Under the pieces are notes generated by a model. The model saw nothing but the letters and a program-made list of their open reading frames with translations, made no database searches and was not told the origin of the DNA. This document shows, piece by piece, positions 1 to 12,474 of a DNA stretch of 64,000 nucleotides. The first letter of the stretch is position 1. Every line of letters starts with the position of its first letter. Source of the DNA: Celoporthe dispersa (lineage: Eukaryota; Ascomycota; Sordariomycetes; Diaporthales; Cryphonectriaceae); contig WAID01000002.1 of NCBI GenBank assembly GCA_016584495.1, forward strand, positions 310,001-374,000. Direction: 5' to 3'. The translations under genes were made by a program, and so were the position numbers.

Positions 1-1386
1 CCAGCCGCACAGGTGTGCCCCGGGGGCTCCTCAGGCTTTATCTCCTGCGTCTTTTTGTCATCCCTGACAAATATGTGTATGGCCTCTGGGGGGGCTCTTC
101 AGGCTGCTGGGCAAGACAGATAGATACTGATCCTCATGCTATAACAAATAATCAAAAAAAGGAATATAAGACTGCCTACTATAGCACCTGAGTACTTGGG
201 CCAACCCAAGCTCGTGTCTCTCCCGGTTGCAGCCGAGAGGGCTGGTCAGCCTTTTCTTCTCTCTCCCTCTCTTCTCAGCTACCCGGCGCCAACCCTATCT
301 TCTCCCGCCCGCCACCCTGTAATCATGGATCGCACAACATGGCCCGATGAGTATATATATATACATAAGCATATATACGATGATGTCTGTGCCATCTTGT
401 TTCATATTTTTGATCACCAACGAAGAAACGTACATACGGAGCAGCCACTGGGGGGGGCGGGGGCTGGTGGGTTGGTTCACCACGTTCAGCTAAGGCTTGA
501 CTCGACAAGGCAGAACCTGGGAAGCCCAACGGAGCTGGTCCAGCGAGCCCGTTTCTGGAGGGGAGGGAAAGGGGGGGGGGCTTGTAGAGATATCCACAGC
601 AGCGGAGTGCCAGTATCACATGGCCCTCGCACCTGTCCTCGTGACCTCTACCGGTGTGGGGACCATCCCTCCTTGTACATGTTTGAACTGGGCCAAATTT
701 CCCCAACACACAAGAGCTTACTGGGCATAAACTCTAAATAAATAACAAAACAGATAATGTATAATATGGATCAGGCTAATGTTATACTATCAGACCGATA
801 CAGTACATTTTCAGCTGTATTCTTTTTTTTTTCCCTTTTTTCCCTTCTTTCTCTCTCTCCCCCTGTTTCTTTGAAGAGGTGGCTGCCGGGCGCTGCTCTC
901 ATGACGCAGAGTTGGCGTGGGTGAGGAGGGGTGTGTGGTTGGTTGACGATAGCAGGGCCGGTCAATACTTACCATCTTGTCTTCTGGAAGTAGTGCATAG
1001 TAAAAGGTTTCACATAAGATGGTTCTAACATGACAGACAGTCATTCCGAGGCCCTTGTCTTTTTCCCTCTTGGCCGACTACCTTATCTTTCATCATGCAG
1101 TACTTATCCATCCTCACCTCTCTCAGGAGATCATGAGCAACGACGCCGCCATCGTCAGCGATCTCTGCGAGCAGAAAAGAGAATGGAAAGAGAAAGAAAG
1201 GTGAAAAAAAGGAAGGAAAAGGAAGAAAAAAAAAGGGCAGGCCCATCGTGATCCAGCACAAGGACGAGAACTCCCCAACAAGCTGCGAGCCCCCCAGAAA
1301 CCAAGGCCCTGATATACACCGTCTGCCTCTGCGCCGCCTCCTCCTCCTCCTCCTGAGGTTGAGCAGGACCCTGCAAGTCTGTTGCC
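1..1386. other. Intergenic left edge, no gene recognised
   Basis: I see no recognisable coding sequence here. The open frames (the longest is 181 codons at 196-741) have no family resemblance and look like chance frames in GC-rich DNA. There is a short TA tract near 350-365, a poly-T/pyrimidine tract near 823-860 and a purine-rich tract near 1170-1240. The right part is probably 3' flank of the minus-strand gene that ends at 1387. Confidence 0.5.
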
Positions 1387-2244
1387 TCACTCTTGCCGCA
1401 TGCCTACAGTCCTTTTATCCCTTGCTCTGTCCGACCGTGCATCGGCACTTCTGGGTGTTGAGGCTGGCCGCTCTGCATGTAGCAGGCAAAACATGAACCA
1501 TTCCACCATCCCCGTCCCCTGGGGCCGCCCAGCCCTCAGTCGTCCCCCCCTACTGTCGTCCTCGGCATCCCAACCCCCTAGAAACCGTAAAGGCGAGCCC
1601 GTAACCCCTCCCACGGACGCAAACGCCCCCTCGAGCCCATGCCGCCTGCTCCGGCTCTGCGTCCTCTGCCTCCGCCTCGCAGACACCCCAACGAAGCCGG
1701 CAGTCCCACCAGCAGCAGCACCAGCACCACCACCACCAGCAGGCACCACCACCTCCGCCGCCCGCCCGCCGCGTCCCCTCCCGGCGACCGCTACCGCCGG
1801 CGACCGCGACCGCGAGGGGCTCTGGCTGCGGCGGTGGTTCTCAGGCCGCACAAACACCACGCCCAGGACCCGCACCCTGCCTGTACCTGTTGTTCCTCCT
1901 CCTCCTCCTCCTCTTCCGCCTCCTGGCGACTGCGAACAGCGGTCCCGTCGCGGCCCCCTGGCTTTGCCCGCCGCGGACCCGCGCGACGACGTGGTCGCGG
2001 TGCTGGCGCGCGTGGCAGACAGCGGCGACGACATGACGCCCGACGGCGAGCGGTGCCGGCATCGTCCGCGCAGGGTGCTCGACTCGCCCGAGGGGATGTT
2101 GTTGTGGTGGTGCGGGCGGGCGGCCAGGGTGAAGGGGTTGAGCGGGTCGCGGCGGCGCTTGCGGCCCCGCGCCTCTGGGTCCGGGGAGGAGAGGGCGCGG
2201 GCCCTGGACTGTGGGTCGGTGATGAAGAGGGTGTTGCGGTCCAT
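1387..2244 (-). CDS. Hypothetical Arg/Ser/Gly-rich protein
   Basis: This is an uninterrupted frame of 285 codons on the minus strand. I place the start at 2244, although the frame stays open upstream, because the bases just before it form a typical fungal CA-rich leader (repeated ACCAA/CCAACC) ending in a good start context (ACACAATGG). The N-terminus begins MDRNTLFITDPQSRARALS and soon contains a basic run (GRKRRR) that could be a nuclear localisation signal. The middle is Arg/Ser-rich and poly-Gly, and the C-terminal third is low complexity. No domain is recognised. The 3' half could instead contain an unrecognised intron, because dense GC repeats keep several frames open there, so only the N-terminal part is reasonably secure. 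Confidence 0.45.
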   Translation of the reverse strand: MDRNTLFITDPQSRARALSSPDPEARGRKRRRDPLNPFTLAARPHHHNNIPSGESSTLRGRCRHRSPSGVMSSPLSATRASTATTSSRGSAAGKARGPRRDRCSQSPGGGRGGGGGGTTGTGRVRVLGVVFVRPENHRRSQSPSRSRSPAVAVAGRGRGGRAAEVVVPAGGGGAGAAAGGTAGFVGVSARRRQRTQSRSRRHGLEGAFASVGGVTGSPLRFLGGWDAEDDSRGGRLRAGRPQGTGMVEWFMFCLLHAERPASTPRSADARSDRARDKRTVGMRQE

Positions 2245-4056
2245 TGTGTGGTTGGTTGGTCGGTTTGGTTTTGTGTTTGTCTGTTCTTGAGCTTTGGGGA
2301 GGCTGAGGAGGGAGCTTGTGGGAGTTCTTCTTCTTCTCTTGGTCTTGCTTTGTTGATGTTGTTGTTGTATTTTTGGAGAAAGATAAAATAAAAAAAAGAC
2401 AAGAGCCAGCCCGCCTGAGGGGTTGGCTTCTTCTTTGTGATCAAGGACCTCCTCTCCTTTTATTTGTAGCTGGCACCTTAGTCCGGTGGGGAGGGGGGGA
2501 ATTGGTTGATACAGGGCAATAAATCCACCCCGACACAATCAAGAAACAGTCGAGGCGTATTAGAAGCGTTACACGGACTTCTGCACGGTGCCGTAGGGTT
2601 ACACCTCAGGCTTTGATAAAATGGCACGACATCAGCCCATGAGAGGCACGATTCTCCCTCCCCCTCGGCGGTTGGGTTTCTGCATCCCTTAAGTACTTGG
2701 TCCGTTTGCATCCCTTCTAGGTGAGCTAGGTGCACTGGCCACACTGGCTACTGGCCCTTTCTCAATTATTATTTTTAGGGGTGACGCTTGGGCGCTGGTT
2801 AGCGCTTCAGGGGGGGGAGGCGAGGGGGGAGGAAAAGAGACACAGACGCACAGAACATCGGCAAGACAATCGACCATTCTAAGGGGAATCCTGACATTCC
2901 TTCCTCCCTGCTAGTGAGAGACTGGGAGGACTAAGAATAAGAAGCAGGCACGCACGGCGAGGAGGGCGGACAAGGTCCTGTGCATATTGTCCGCTCATAG
3001 ATAACTTGGTCCTTTTTTTCTTCTCTGGTGGTGTGCAGCAGCAGTAGCTCCGCGCGAGACGAAACAAGGATGCGGACCAACGGGGGCCAGGGCGTAGGTT
3101 CAGGTAGAGGCGCAACGCTGGCTTCAGCGGTAGATCTTTTGAACTACCCTGTACTGCCTGCACTGGGACTGGGGGCTGCAGGTCGTAGCGCTACATGACT
3201 TGCATGGAGGGGGGAGAGGACGAAGGAGCAAGGCTTGGCGGGTGGGATGAGGAGCCTTGAGGGACTGGCATTGCCTGGTCAGCTCTCTCTCTCTCTCCCT
3301 CCCTCCCCCCACACAGACACACACGAAAACTCTTGAAGAGAGATAGAGAGAGAAAGAGAAAGACAGATCCCTGGGATTGGAAACACAGGTGTGTGGGAGT
3401 GTGAGACAGGCATGCCAGGGCTTTCCAGGCTGGCAAGAGAAGCTTGGGCATCGAGATCTGGGTCGGGCTGTCGTGACTTCATGATGGCCTCACTCGCGTA
3501 GTACGCGCGTGCAGCCCGGGCACATGAGTTGTACTAGCTAGCGTTAGGTGGCAGTCAAACCATGGCTTGGCCGAGAGGCTCCGTTCGCGCATTTGCGGTG
3601 CGCTGATCCTTGAGCCTCGGCACACGCCGCTGTCGTCAGTTGTGTCATGCCTGGCGCCAGCCTACGACGTTGTGGCATCGCCCGAGTATGTTGCCGGGAC
3701 GAGTGTTGCACCCTCGGTGGCAACACTGTAACGACGTCCTCCGTACAGGCTGACAGGGTCTCCTCATTGCCAGCCGGATCCCCAGTCTCCGGGCAGTCAG
3801 GTCACATTGGTGTGTCCTGGTATGACAGGAGGCTGACTGGTATGGATGGAGCCTTGTGTGCACGAGAACACCGCTGCTGGACGCGGAGCCGGAGGTGTCG
3901 AGTAGAGATTGATTTTTTTCTTTTTTTTCTTCTTCTTCCGTCTTTCCCTTCTCCTCTAGATCCCGCTGTCCCTATACAGGGAGATTGGACATGGCAGTGA
4001 TGCTCTGACATGCAGTGGGCCGTCGGCCTTCCCCCAGTGCCCCTTTCTCCTCCTCT
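2245..4056. other. Intergenic: promoter of the hypothetical gene and 3' flank of AIM41
   Basis: No gene is recognised. The left end is the presumed leader and promoter of the minus-strand gene starting at 2244. A CT/GA-rich simple-sequence patch lies near 3283-3365. The right end, with a poly-T tract near 3911-3940, is 3' flank of AIM41. The short open frames look like chance. Confidence 0.5.
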
Positions 4057-4629
4057 CTAGTTCTTCTCCCACGTCTCCTTGGCGATCCTCGACAGCACGG
4101 CCTTGTCCACGTACTTGCCCTCGTCGTCCCAGTTCTTGCCCAGCAGCTCCTTCATCACCTCCCCCTGCTTCTTCCCGCCCGCCTTCGCCGCGCGCACGAC
4201 ACCCTCCACGATGCCCCGCAGCTCCTCCTCCTCGACCACCTTCACCCCGGCCCCGGCAACATACTCGTCAATCACCCTGATCTGCGCCTCCTCCTTCTCC
4301 ACCAGGTCCTGCCGGCTCGCCTTGAGCGCCTCCTCCCGCGCCTCCTGGTTGCCCCGCGCCGTCTTGCGCATCAGCGCGATCAGCTGCCCGTCCGTCCTCA
4401 CGGGGCTCGAGGTCTTGGCCGCGTTGGTCGTCGCCGCGAGGATGTTGCGGAGTACAGACAGCCGCGGCGCGTCCTTGGCGCGCATGGCCGTCTTGAGGTC
4501 GGCTTTCAGCTTGGACAGGAGCGGCGGCGGCGGCGCGTCTGTCGTCGTCTCTGTGGAGTAGGGCCGGGCCGACCAGAGACATCTCGACGAGGGAGCGATC
4601 CGCAGGGTGGAGGGGCGCACCGAGAGCAC
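4057..4629 (-). CDS. AIM41: AIM41, mitochondrial GatB/YqeY-domain protein
   Basis: Single-exon gene of 190 codons. Residues 1-25 are rich in Arg and Ser without acidic residues and end in a RPYST-like segment, as expected of a mitochondrial presequence. Residues from about 37 to 190 match the YqeY/GatB-related family: LLSKLKADLKTAMRAKD, then LRNILAATTNA, and near the end KELLGKNWDDEGKYVDKAVL. In yeast AIM41 is a mitochondrial protein of poorly defined role, named from a mitochondrial-inheritance screen; bacterial YqeY is linked by its fold to the tail domain of the GatB amidotransferase subunit. Length fits the family and no introns are needed. The protein identity is firm, the biochemical role is not. 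Confidence 0.88.
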   Translation of the reverse strand: MLSVRPSTLRIAPSSRCLWSARPYSTETTTDAPPPPLLSKLKADLKTAMRAKDAPRLSVLRNILAATTNAAKTSSPVRTDGQLIALMRKTARGNQEAREEALKASRQDLVEKEEAQIRVIDEYVAGAGVKVVEEEELRGIVEGVVRAAKAGGKKQGEVMKELLGKNWDDEGKYVDKAVLSRIAKETWEKN

Positions 4630-5441
4630 ACGCGCCGGCGCAGGGCCGTGTGGATGTTGGTGGTGCTGGCCATTGCTGCCGAGGGAGGGGGAGGGGCCGG
4701 GAGAGCTCGCCTGGAGCTGCTCGTAGGTGCGGTATTCGCGTGAGGGGGGTGTAGGGGAATTGCTACCTTGCCGGGGTTTCGTCTGGTGGCAGCTCTAAGC
4801 CGGTGAGTGCTGGATCAATCGCGTGGTGTAGAATCGTGGTTCAGTATTGGACAGTAAACCTCCGTTTGGTTGCTTTATTCGCGAAAATTTTGGGAGGGCG
4901 GGAGCGGGAGCTTGGGCCAATACTGCAGCAGAGGACCCTGCCCCTGTATGGAAAGTCCAGTTAGGCCCCCAGGCCCCCAAGGCCCGCTGTGGGGTTGACT
5001 ATTCGGAACCCTGGCACGCTGGTAGATCGCGTTATCCCTGCCCCCACGTGTTTATTTCGGAGGGAGGGGGGGGAGGCAGGGCCCGAAGGGGACCCGTTTT
5101 CTGGAACTCCCCGAGAAGACTTCATCCAACTTTCCATTCGGCTACCAAAGTTTGTTCAGAGACGTGTGGTGACTATGACAATCCTTAGATCCCGCCTCAA
5201 TGAAATACCCTGCAGTGATATTTCCAAAAGGCGGAAACTGTGCCTCTTCAATGTGCTCCTTCCTCGACAAATATAGATAGATATGCCGTGAGCATGTAAA
5301 TAGAGGATTGTTTTGTAAATGCACCAAGTCAGAAGTATGTAGTAGAGTTCGAGTAGACTGGTTCCGAGGAGCTTTTTTCATTTTACATAATAGCCTATGA
5401 GAAACTTGTACAAGCACCCTGACAGGTCCCTCCACAGAATG

Positions 5442-5482
<41 letters not shown>

Positions 5483-6127
5483 CTTCGGAAAAGCTTCCTG
5501 GTAAACAATTTGAACAGGCGGTGCAGCGTCGTCCCTGGGAGGCCCTCGCTCTCCAGATCTCGAAATGAACAAGCCATAAAGGTGGCTACACAGATGGTGA
5601 GACCTCTGCGCGTTCTAACTTGACGAGATGTCTCGTCTGCAGACACATAAGTATTATAATTATAGTAAGATATGGAACGTTCACCTAGAGAAGGGGGGGG
5701 ATGTATTTTAGAATCACGAGGTGGTCACGTGCTATATCGGTCTTGGGAACACACTTTATGCGCTATTGGAGAATTCTCATAATACCTACCCAGGGCACTG
5801 ACTCCGAAGAGCCCCGTTACCCGTCAAGCTCATTCAGAGCGTCCGCGCCTCAGGTTGTGTAAAGCCGATGTTTCGGCGCTGAACGAAAACATATCGGTGG
5901 GGTCATGCTGACACGATCACTGAGAGAGGACCAGAGGAGGGGCAGGTGTTCCATCCGGCAAATCTGGTATTGATCTCACGGACTGTTTGCCCGTCCTGTC
6001 GTATTCTTCGAGACTACAGATGGAGAGAGAGAGAGAGATAGAGAGACCGACGATGCAAGAAATCACCTCATATAAACCCTGCTGAACTTTGCGCCCTACC
6101 CCCAGACAAGTACAACCACGACGCATC
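4630..6127. other. Intergenic: AIM41 promoter side and LSB6 3' flank
   Basis: No gene is recognised. It holds a perfect CT microsatellite at about 5446-5477, a GA tract near 6020-6040, and scattered short frames. The left end is the presumed AIM41 promoter, the right end the LSB6 3' untranslated region. Confidence 0.5.
5446..5477. repeat. CT microsatellite
   Basis: About 15 CT units in a row, ending in TTTC. It lies in the AIM41-LSB6 intergenic region. Confidence 0.95.
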
Positions 6128-8640
6128 TCAACACCACGTAAAGACAGGGTTCCTCGCTTTGACCGGCTCCAGCCTCTCCACGATGACCTTTCGCTGGTTT
6201 CCCTCCATGCCCTCGGCGGCGGCATAGCCGAGGTCACCCGCCACGTCGTCGTCGTCATCATACCTCGGCCCGCCGCCGTACCCGTGTAGGTGCTGGGCGA
6301 TGGTGTAGCTGTTCCGCCGCCCGATGGCCGTCGCGTACGAGTACCTGCGCTCCCGCTGGGGCGTCGAGATGTTGATGGTGGAGTTGGACCGGTGCGGTCC
6401 AGGGAAGCTGGCCCCGCCCGCCAGCGCGCGCGGCAGCGTCGGACGGTCCTTTGTCGTCCGCGTTGGTGACGAGGCTGCCGTGTGTCCGATGCTGAGGACC
6501 GATGTGTCCTCCATGGATGGCGTCTCTACGTCTAGCGCTGTGTCCGTGATGTTGCCCAGCAGCTCAAACCTGCCGGCGTTCGGCATCTGGGTGGCAGGGC
6601 TGGCCATGCCGAGGAGGTCGGCGGCGGATGGTGATGTCGAGTTTGCGGCGCCAATGTCCATCTCTTCTTCGATGCCCTTCTGGAAATCATCTTCCGCGCG
6701 TCGTCGCATCTCGGAAGACGTCACCCTCATAGGGACGGCTACTGGCACGTCCACTAGATCGTCCCACACGCACACCTTTGCGCGTCGGGTCAGCTCGAGT
6801 GGGCCGTGGTCCGGTGTCTTTAGCGTCTCGACGACATTCCATGCTTGACCTTTCATGACGGCAATCTGACGCGAGAACATCTTCTCCTGGAAGTCGGGGT
6901 CAACCTGGAAGATCTTCCTCAGCGCGTGCTGAGTCTGGCTCCACCAGGCCGTAGAAGTAAGCAGCGGGAGGAAGTGGTCCCGCGTCTTCTGAGAGAATGG
7001 TCTTCCGATAAGGTCCACAGGCAAGAACAGCCATCCAAACGGGAAGCTATAACCACTGTCAGCCCGGGTGCTCCCCCGTTGTCTCGAGATCTGGAGTGGT
7101 ACTCACCTCCGCCAAGCATCAGGGTGTTTCCAGGGCCACGACAGAGAGTTGTCGATGGCCCCTATGCTGATCTTCGGATCTCTTGGGCGGTCCCCAGGGC
7201 TAGACGCATTCATGGGCTTCTGTACTTTGTAGGGGTACGAAGAGCGGTCCTGTGGTTTTCTTTGCGACAGGTCCACGGGCCTAGGACCCTCTTCTTGCTC
7301 CGTCGCATCCGTGTTCAGCTGCACCGGTTCTGACACTATCGAGACTTCCTGTGTCTGCCAGTCCACCTTGATCATCCAGTTATCCAGGCCTCGGTCCGTA
7401 TTCCGCATGATGTAGTCCAGAATAACAAGTTTCTCGAGCTCTTCTCGGAAGGCCTGTTTGAGCGTCTCGGTCCACACGAAGTTATCGGGACCGGGGATGC
7501 GATCTGGAGTGTTGTATCCATCCTCATCAGCACCGTCGTCTTGAGAGCTGCCTGTTATCGTTCGGCAGTTGTCACCCCATCCCTTGCGCTTATTTCGATG
7601 GGTTTCATTGGTTGGGTACCCTGAGAGGTACTGATCTGGCCAGGGATGCTCCCGCAGGAAGATGTTGGCGTCCTTGAAGCCCTTGAGGAAGACCTGGAAG
7701 CTTCCCGGCTTCTCCGGTAATGGTTTCCTGTTCCTGGAATAGTTATAGCGATCCCAGAACGGATAGTGAAATGATTTTGAAGACAGCCACACGACATCAG
7801 TGTATGGTACCATATGTGTCCGCAGTTGGCAGTCCAGAGTGTAGGCCGCTGCCTCACTCACGTACGAAAGATTAGGAATGAGACTTGTCATCACATGTCA
7901 GCCAGAATGCACAGTAGGGGGGCCCAGGGCGGAGAGGGAGAAAGAAAAAGAACAGGCCCCACGCACCATGCTCTGCCGAAACAGCAGGGGAAAAGGTTCC
8001 TGTGAATCCACTTGTTCCATTTCGGGTTTCCCGCTGCGTACGGCTCCTCGTCCTTGGGCTTGAACACGCCCACCACCTTGCCGTCCGGGTTCCGGGCAAA
8101 GTAGCTCCCCGAGCTGCCCTGCGAGATCATGCGCGGGTGTACGCCTTGCTCGATAGCCACGCGCACGCCCTCGACGATGACCTCAAACTCGTCCCTGGTC
8201 ATGACACCCTCCTGCGGCACGGCCAGGGCCTGCGCGGTGGCGGGCCTCACGCCTTCTGGCGCCTGAAACACGCTGTAGTGGATCTCGAGCCGCTCGTCGT
8301 CCTCGCCATGTCGGCCCTTCTTCCCCCTCTTGAACTTGCCCTTGATTTCCGCGGTCCAGCGCTCCAGTCTCGCATTCAGGGCGCCCATATCAATCCCCGA
8401 ATTGCTCCTGCCGCGTCGGTGAGGTCGAGGTTTGCCGCCACCGCTCCTGGCGTTGTAGCCGCGCGGCGAGGTCATGCCCGAGTGCGGACGTGGCTGGGTC
8501 GTGTGATTGCCTCGGGGAGCGGCCGGGTGCTGCAGTGACGCGAAGCTGTTCACCATAATATCATCGTCGGAGTCATCACTGGAGTGGTCAGCCTGTTCCA
8601 GGCGCTCGTAACCTGTCGTAGGTGGGCGATTTCGAGGCAT
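6128..8640 (-). CDS. LSB6: Phosphatidylinositol 4-kinase type II (LSB6-like)
   Basis: Three exons: 8640..7967, 7883..7107 and 7046..6128. The donors (GTGCGT, GTGAGT), acceptors and phases agree, giving 789 codons. The enzyme phosphorylates phosphatidylinositol to PI4P at endosomal and vacuolar membranes. Type II PI4K hallmarks are visible: the glycine-rich nucleotide loop QGSSGSYF followed by the VGVFKPKDEEPY lysine motif in exon 1; a Cys-containing CCFGRACL segment across intron 1, where animal enzymes carry palmitoylated cysteines; the catalytic DYIMRNTDRGLDNWMIK loop; and the metal-binding IGAIDNSLSWPWKHP motif in exon 2. Exon 3 starts SFPFGWLFLP and ends in NPVFTWC. The N-terminal 100 residues and a stretch after the kinase core are Ser/Pro-rich, probably disordered. 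It is in tandem with the upstream GCP2 gene. Confidence 0.93.
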
Positions 8641-9579
8641 CGTGGCAGGTCCTGACGAATGTCGGTTTCAGGCAGGTGAAGGTGTGATGAGGTCGAGGAA
8701 TGTCAAGGTCTATCGCGGAGGTCTTGTTCAGAGTTCATGCCATCATTTTTCCCAGACAGTGATGTCGTAGCTTGTGTGGAAGATAAAGCCAGCACAGCAC
8801 AGGCCCTCTCAGAGAACGGGCTCCGCGTTGGCAAGAGAAAGAGAGAGAGAGGACTACTTGGTAGTTGTTTTGAATTAATTAATAAAAACACACAAGTCAT
8901 GCAGAGAATAGAATCAAGTATCGAGCTGAATGAGCGTCTCGAAGATGAGCACTGGAGTACGAAGGTAGAGAGATGGTCACTCTGTGGAGGATGTCATTTG
9001 TGGTGTTGTTAAGAAAGAGAGTGTGTTAAGCTTCAGCGTCAAATACCACGCTGTGACGTGCTGTTTCCGTCTCACCCATCCACACCAATCTCAACCGTGC
9101 CGGCCGGCACTCCGCCCCTAAGTATTTTGCCTGCTACAGCAGGGCTAGGGCCCGCTGTTGGTTGTCAATACAACCCCAAGCGCCCCTATCGATTACTTGC
9201 TCAGGGGTCACGCCTGAAACTTTCCCCTGTTGAACCAAATTATTCACGGTTGACTGAGGACTTTTCCCTCTTGGCGACTTCCACCAGGATGTATTACATT
9301 CATTGGTTCTTTTTTGGTGATTGTTTCTTTCTTTTCTTGAAGTGTCAATGTGGTCCCTCTCGTACATGGTATCATTGAATCTCTAGTGTTCAGCGTAAAC
9401 CCGCCGCGGCTATTCCTGTCCATTTTGGCCATCATCATCCATCCGTTTCCGAACGCCCATGTACGTAGCTATAGCCAGTCGGTGGGTGTGCGGGTAAGAC
9501 CTCGTCGGACCAAATAAACGCCACTCAGCATGCAATCGTCCCAGCCATTTGCGTAATGGACTCATAACCGCGATTGCTC
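8641..9579. other. Intergenic: LSB6 promoter and GCP2 3' flank
   Basis: No gene is recognised. The left part is the presumed LSB6 promoter, including a short AT-rich patch near 8870-8895. The short open frames on both strands show no family resemblance. Confidence 0.5.
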
Positions 9580-12474
9580 TCAACTAATTGTGGAGTCATC
9601 GTCATTTCTCAGTGTGTTGTGCTCCGTTCCCTGGCTCGCAGCACTCAACCTCGCGCAGAGGCTGAGCAGCACGACTGTTTCCGTTGCCGCGTAGTGGTTC
9701 AAGGCATCGAGGAGAATCTTTAGATGCCGGCCAAAATTGTACTCCCACGCCTTCAGCGTGTCCATGATCATAGTAAACTGCGCTTCAGGTGTCTTGGACG
9801 ATTCGCCATGCGCGGACTGCCATTTCTCTCGGTTCGCCTGTATTTGCTTCCACTGCTCGTCTGTGACGTTCCTCGGCTTCGTCGAGCCCTGCAGGTCTGG
9901 ATCCGCCCTCTCTAGGTTCCTCGTTATCCAGTCGATACTTGTTGTGAATGTATTGCAGTTGTTCATGAGCTTCGAGTGGACCTGTGAGGACAACTGAGGT
10001 TAGCCACGGTCTTTTCTGCAGCCTATCACGACGCGCAGGTGCTCAGACTTACCCTGAGAAGCTTGCTGTTCGTCAGCATGCACTCCTTCAGGCAGGTGTC
10101 CAGGAAGTCCACATGGTCCTGCATCAGCTCATCGACCGTCCGATCAAGACCCTTGGACGTCCCATTATCCTTCGTCTTTAGCCGGGACATGAGCGACAGC
10201 CAGTTCGGCTCTATGACCTCTGCCGTGCAGAAGTACAGGAGTTGTTGGACAAAGACCAGCATGCGAGCCCTGAGCGTCCAGATGCGCCGCTTCCACAGCT
10301 CAAGTTCCTTGTTCGAGCTCTTGCGGTACCACACAAAACCTCGGGTCTGCACTTGCCATGCGACGGTTAGTTGCGCCTCGAGGTGGCGCAGAGACAAGAG
10401 GTACCGGAACAAGGCTTGATATCTCCAGATGGTCTTCCGGCTGATGACAAGCGAAACTGGAAACGGCAGCGCATAGTCAAGCTGCAAGGAGGTAAAGCCA
10501 TTGGCTCTCTTGTCGCTCTCGATCGGCTGGTCCTTCAGAGGTTGCAATGACCCGCCCTCCTCAATGCCAGTGATGTTAACAACGCGTTGGAGAGACTTGA
10601 TGAGGGTGATTTCGTTCATCTGAACCTTCACATCCTCCTTGAACGGATCCAGAGCGACAATGCTGCCTGGTTGTCTCAGGACCAAGTCAAGCAGCGACTG
10701 CAGTTTGACGGTATTGACAACCTGGACGGGCTTTCGTAGCTCGGACGCCCCAAGCTCCAGGAAGTAGTTGAAGTAGTCGGACGGGTCGAGGAAGAAGTAA
10801 TGTTTCAGAGACCGCAGACGGTCGGGCAGTGCGTGCGTCGTGAGCAGCAGCTGCATCAAGGACTCGTTCGCGTGAGAGTAGGCATTGTTGACATTTTCCT
10901 GGAATCTGTTGTCGTCAAAGGATTTTGGCTTGTCTTTGACATCTTTGCTGACGTCCACGCCACCGCACTCCCTCACAACGTTCAGGTACTTCCCGGCGAG
11001 GAGACATTTCTCCTTGACCCCCTCTAGCTGCGGCGGAACCTCCTTGTCGCGGATAGTATACCGCCTCTCCCAGTACTCATCCGTATAATCTTGTTGCAGC
11101 CTCTCCCGCCGTAAGCTCTTCTGCTCCTTGATCAGGAACTCGCCGTGCGGATCATTGATGCTGCCATGATGTAGCCATTCGTTCAGCATGACCATGTACG
11201 GTCTGCTCGAGTCTCTGAGTAGCGTTGTGAGCAGCTCTCTTGCAGCTGGGTCTCCAGACATGTTTTCCAGTCGCTTTGTGATGAGGCCGAGCACCACCCC
11301 TCCTTTACAGATCTTCTTTCCGGTCATGTTGCCCGGTACGAGTTCTCCGCCATCTCTCAGCTGCTCTAGAATCTGGTCCAGGTCGTCCGCGGAGTCATTA
11401 GATGATTCGTCGGTCTCATCGTCCAGGAGAGCGTTCCGTTTCAGCAACTCATGTGCCAGGGAATAGAGCTGGAACATCATATGGCTCGTAGGTAGGATGT
11501 GGATGTTGAGGACGTGTAATGTGAAAGCGTCGTTTGTGAGGAACTGGGTCTCCAGCTGGGCGATCAACACCAGATAGTCCTGCATGAACTTTCGTATCGA
11601 GGCGCACAACGCATGGTTTACGGACCCAAACTCCTCGCGGCTCTGGACATCGACAAACGTCTCCAGCGCCGTATAGTACGTAGCCATCTTCAGCATGGAC
11701 ATCGTGAGGTCTTGTAGACTCGGATCAAGGCCTGGCAGGATGCGGTACGGCGGACCACCCAGACGATCCCGTTCCTCGTTCGGATCATATCCCTTGCCGA
11801 AGCGCACATACTGACCCTCATAGCCCATGAAGACGTATAATAGATCTTCCAGTATCACGGCCTCTTGCGCTTCGAGTGATAATTCGGATAGCGGTCTGGG
11901 CTGTACTGACGAGGGCGCCTGTGAAGCCAGCGGCGGGATCGATATCCGAGATGCCAGCGGCGCAGAGGTGGGCGGTATAAGGGTCGCTTCCGGTTCCCAG
12001 GGAGCTGTCGTCGCGCAGCATTAGCACACACAGATATCACCCATCACGCACAAGTGGTATAGACTGTTGGGGGCTCATGCCTTGCGGGGGCACTTCCTGC
12101 CTCACTTCCTTAGGTCTCGTCTCCGCACTCCTCCTGCCGTCCGGCACCCTCACCTGGCCCTTGGACATAGACGGCATGTGTCTCCGGTCAGGGCTCTTCA
12201 CCCTTGAGACCATCGCCTCGCGCGTCGTCGCCGTGTATTTGTCGGTACGCTTCTCCCGCTCCTCGATTGACCTCATGCTGTTCGTCCGCGGGTTGCCTGA
12301 CAGCGTCCTCTTGTGCGCCGGCCTCTCCGGCCCTGAAGCTGGTGAGTTGGGCCCTGGTTTCTGTGTCCTGGAGGCCGTCTCCTGGGCGCTCATGCGGGGC
12401 ATCCGCGAGGACGTCTTGTCTGCTGCTGCGCCATTGCTCCTCCTGTTGTCGCCATATCTGGTTGGGGCGGACAT
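9580..12474 (-). CDS. Gamma-tubulin complex protein 2 (GCP2 / Spc97 family)
   Basis: Three exons: 12474..12048, 12004..10053 and 9981..9580, about 926 residues. GCP2 pairs with GCP3 and gamma-tubulin to form the small complex that nucleates microtubules at spindle pole bodies. The N-terminal 140 residues are basic, Ser/Pro-rich and probably disordered. The conserved GCP fold begins with AVILEDLLYVFMGYEGQYV and continues through the LPTSHMMFQLYSLAHELL region (GRIP1) and the C-terminal gamma-tubulin-binding half (DYALPFPVSLVISRKTIWRY; KLLRVHSKLMNNCNTF). Intron 2 has a clean GTAAGT donor and CACAG acceptor in phase 0. The first junction is weaker: the frame requires a 43-base intron with donor GTGATG, whereas the better donor GTGCGT four bases upstream gives the wrong phase. 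The gene shares a 490-base divergent promoter with the proteasome alpha-5 gene. Confidence 0.92.

Noticed and set aside
1382..2290. 302-codon plus-strand frame opposite the hypothetical gene
   Set aside because: It is Pro/Arg/Ser low complexity and lacks a leader, whereas the minus-strand start has a typical CA-rich leader and a good start context.
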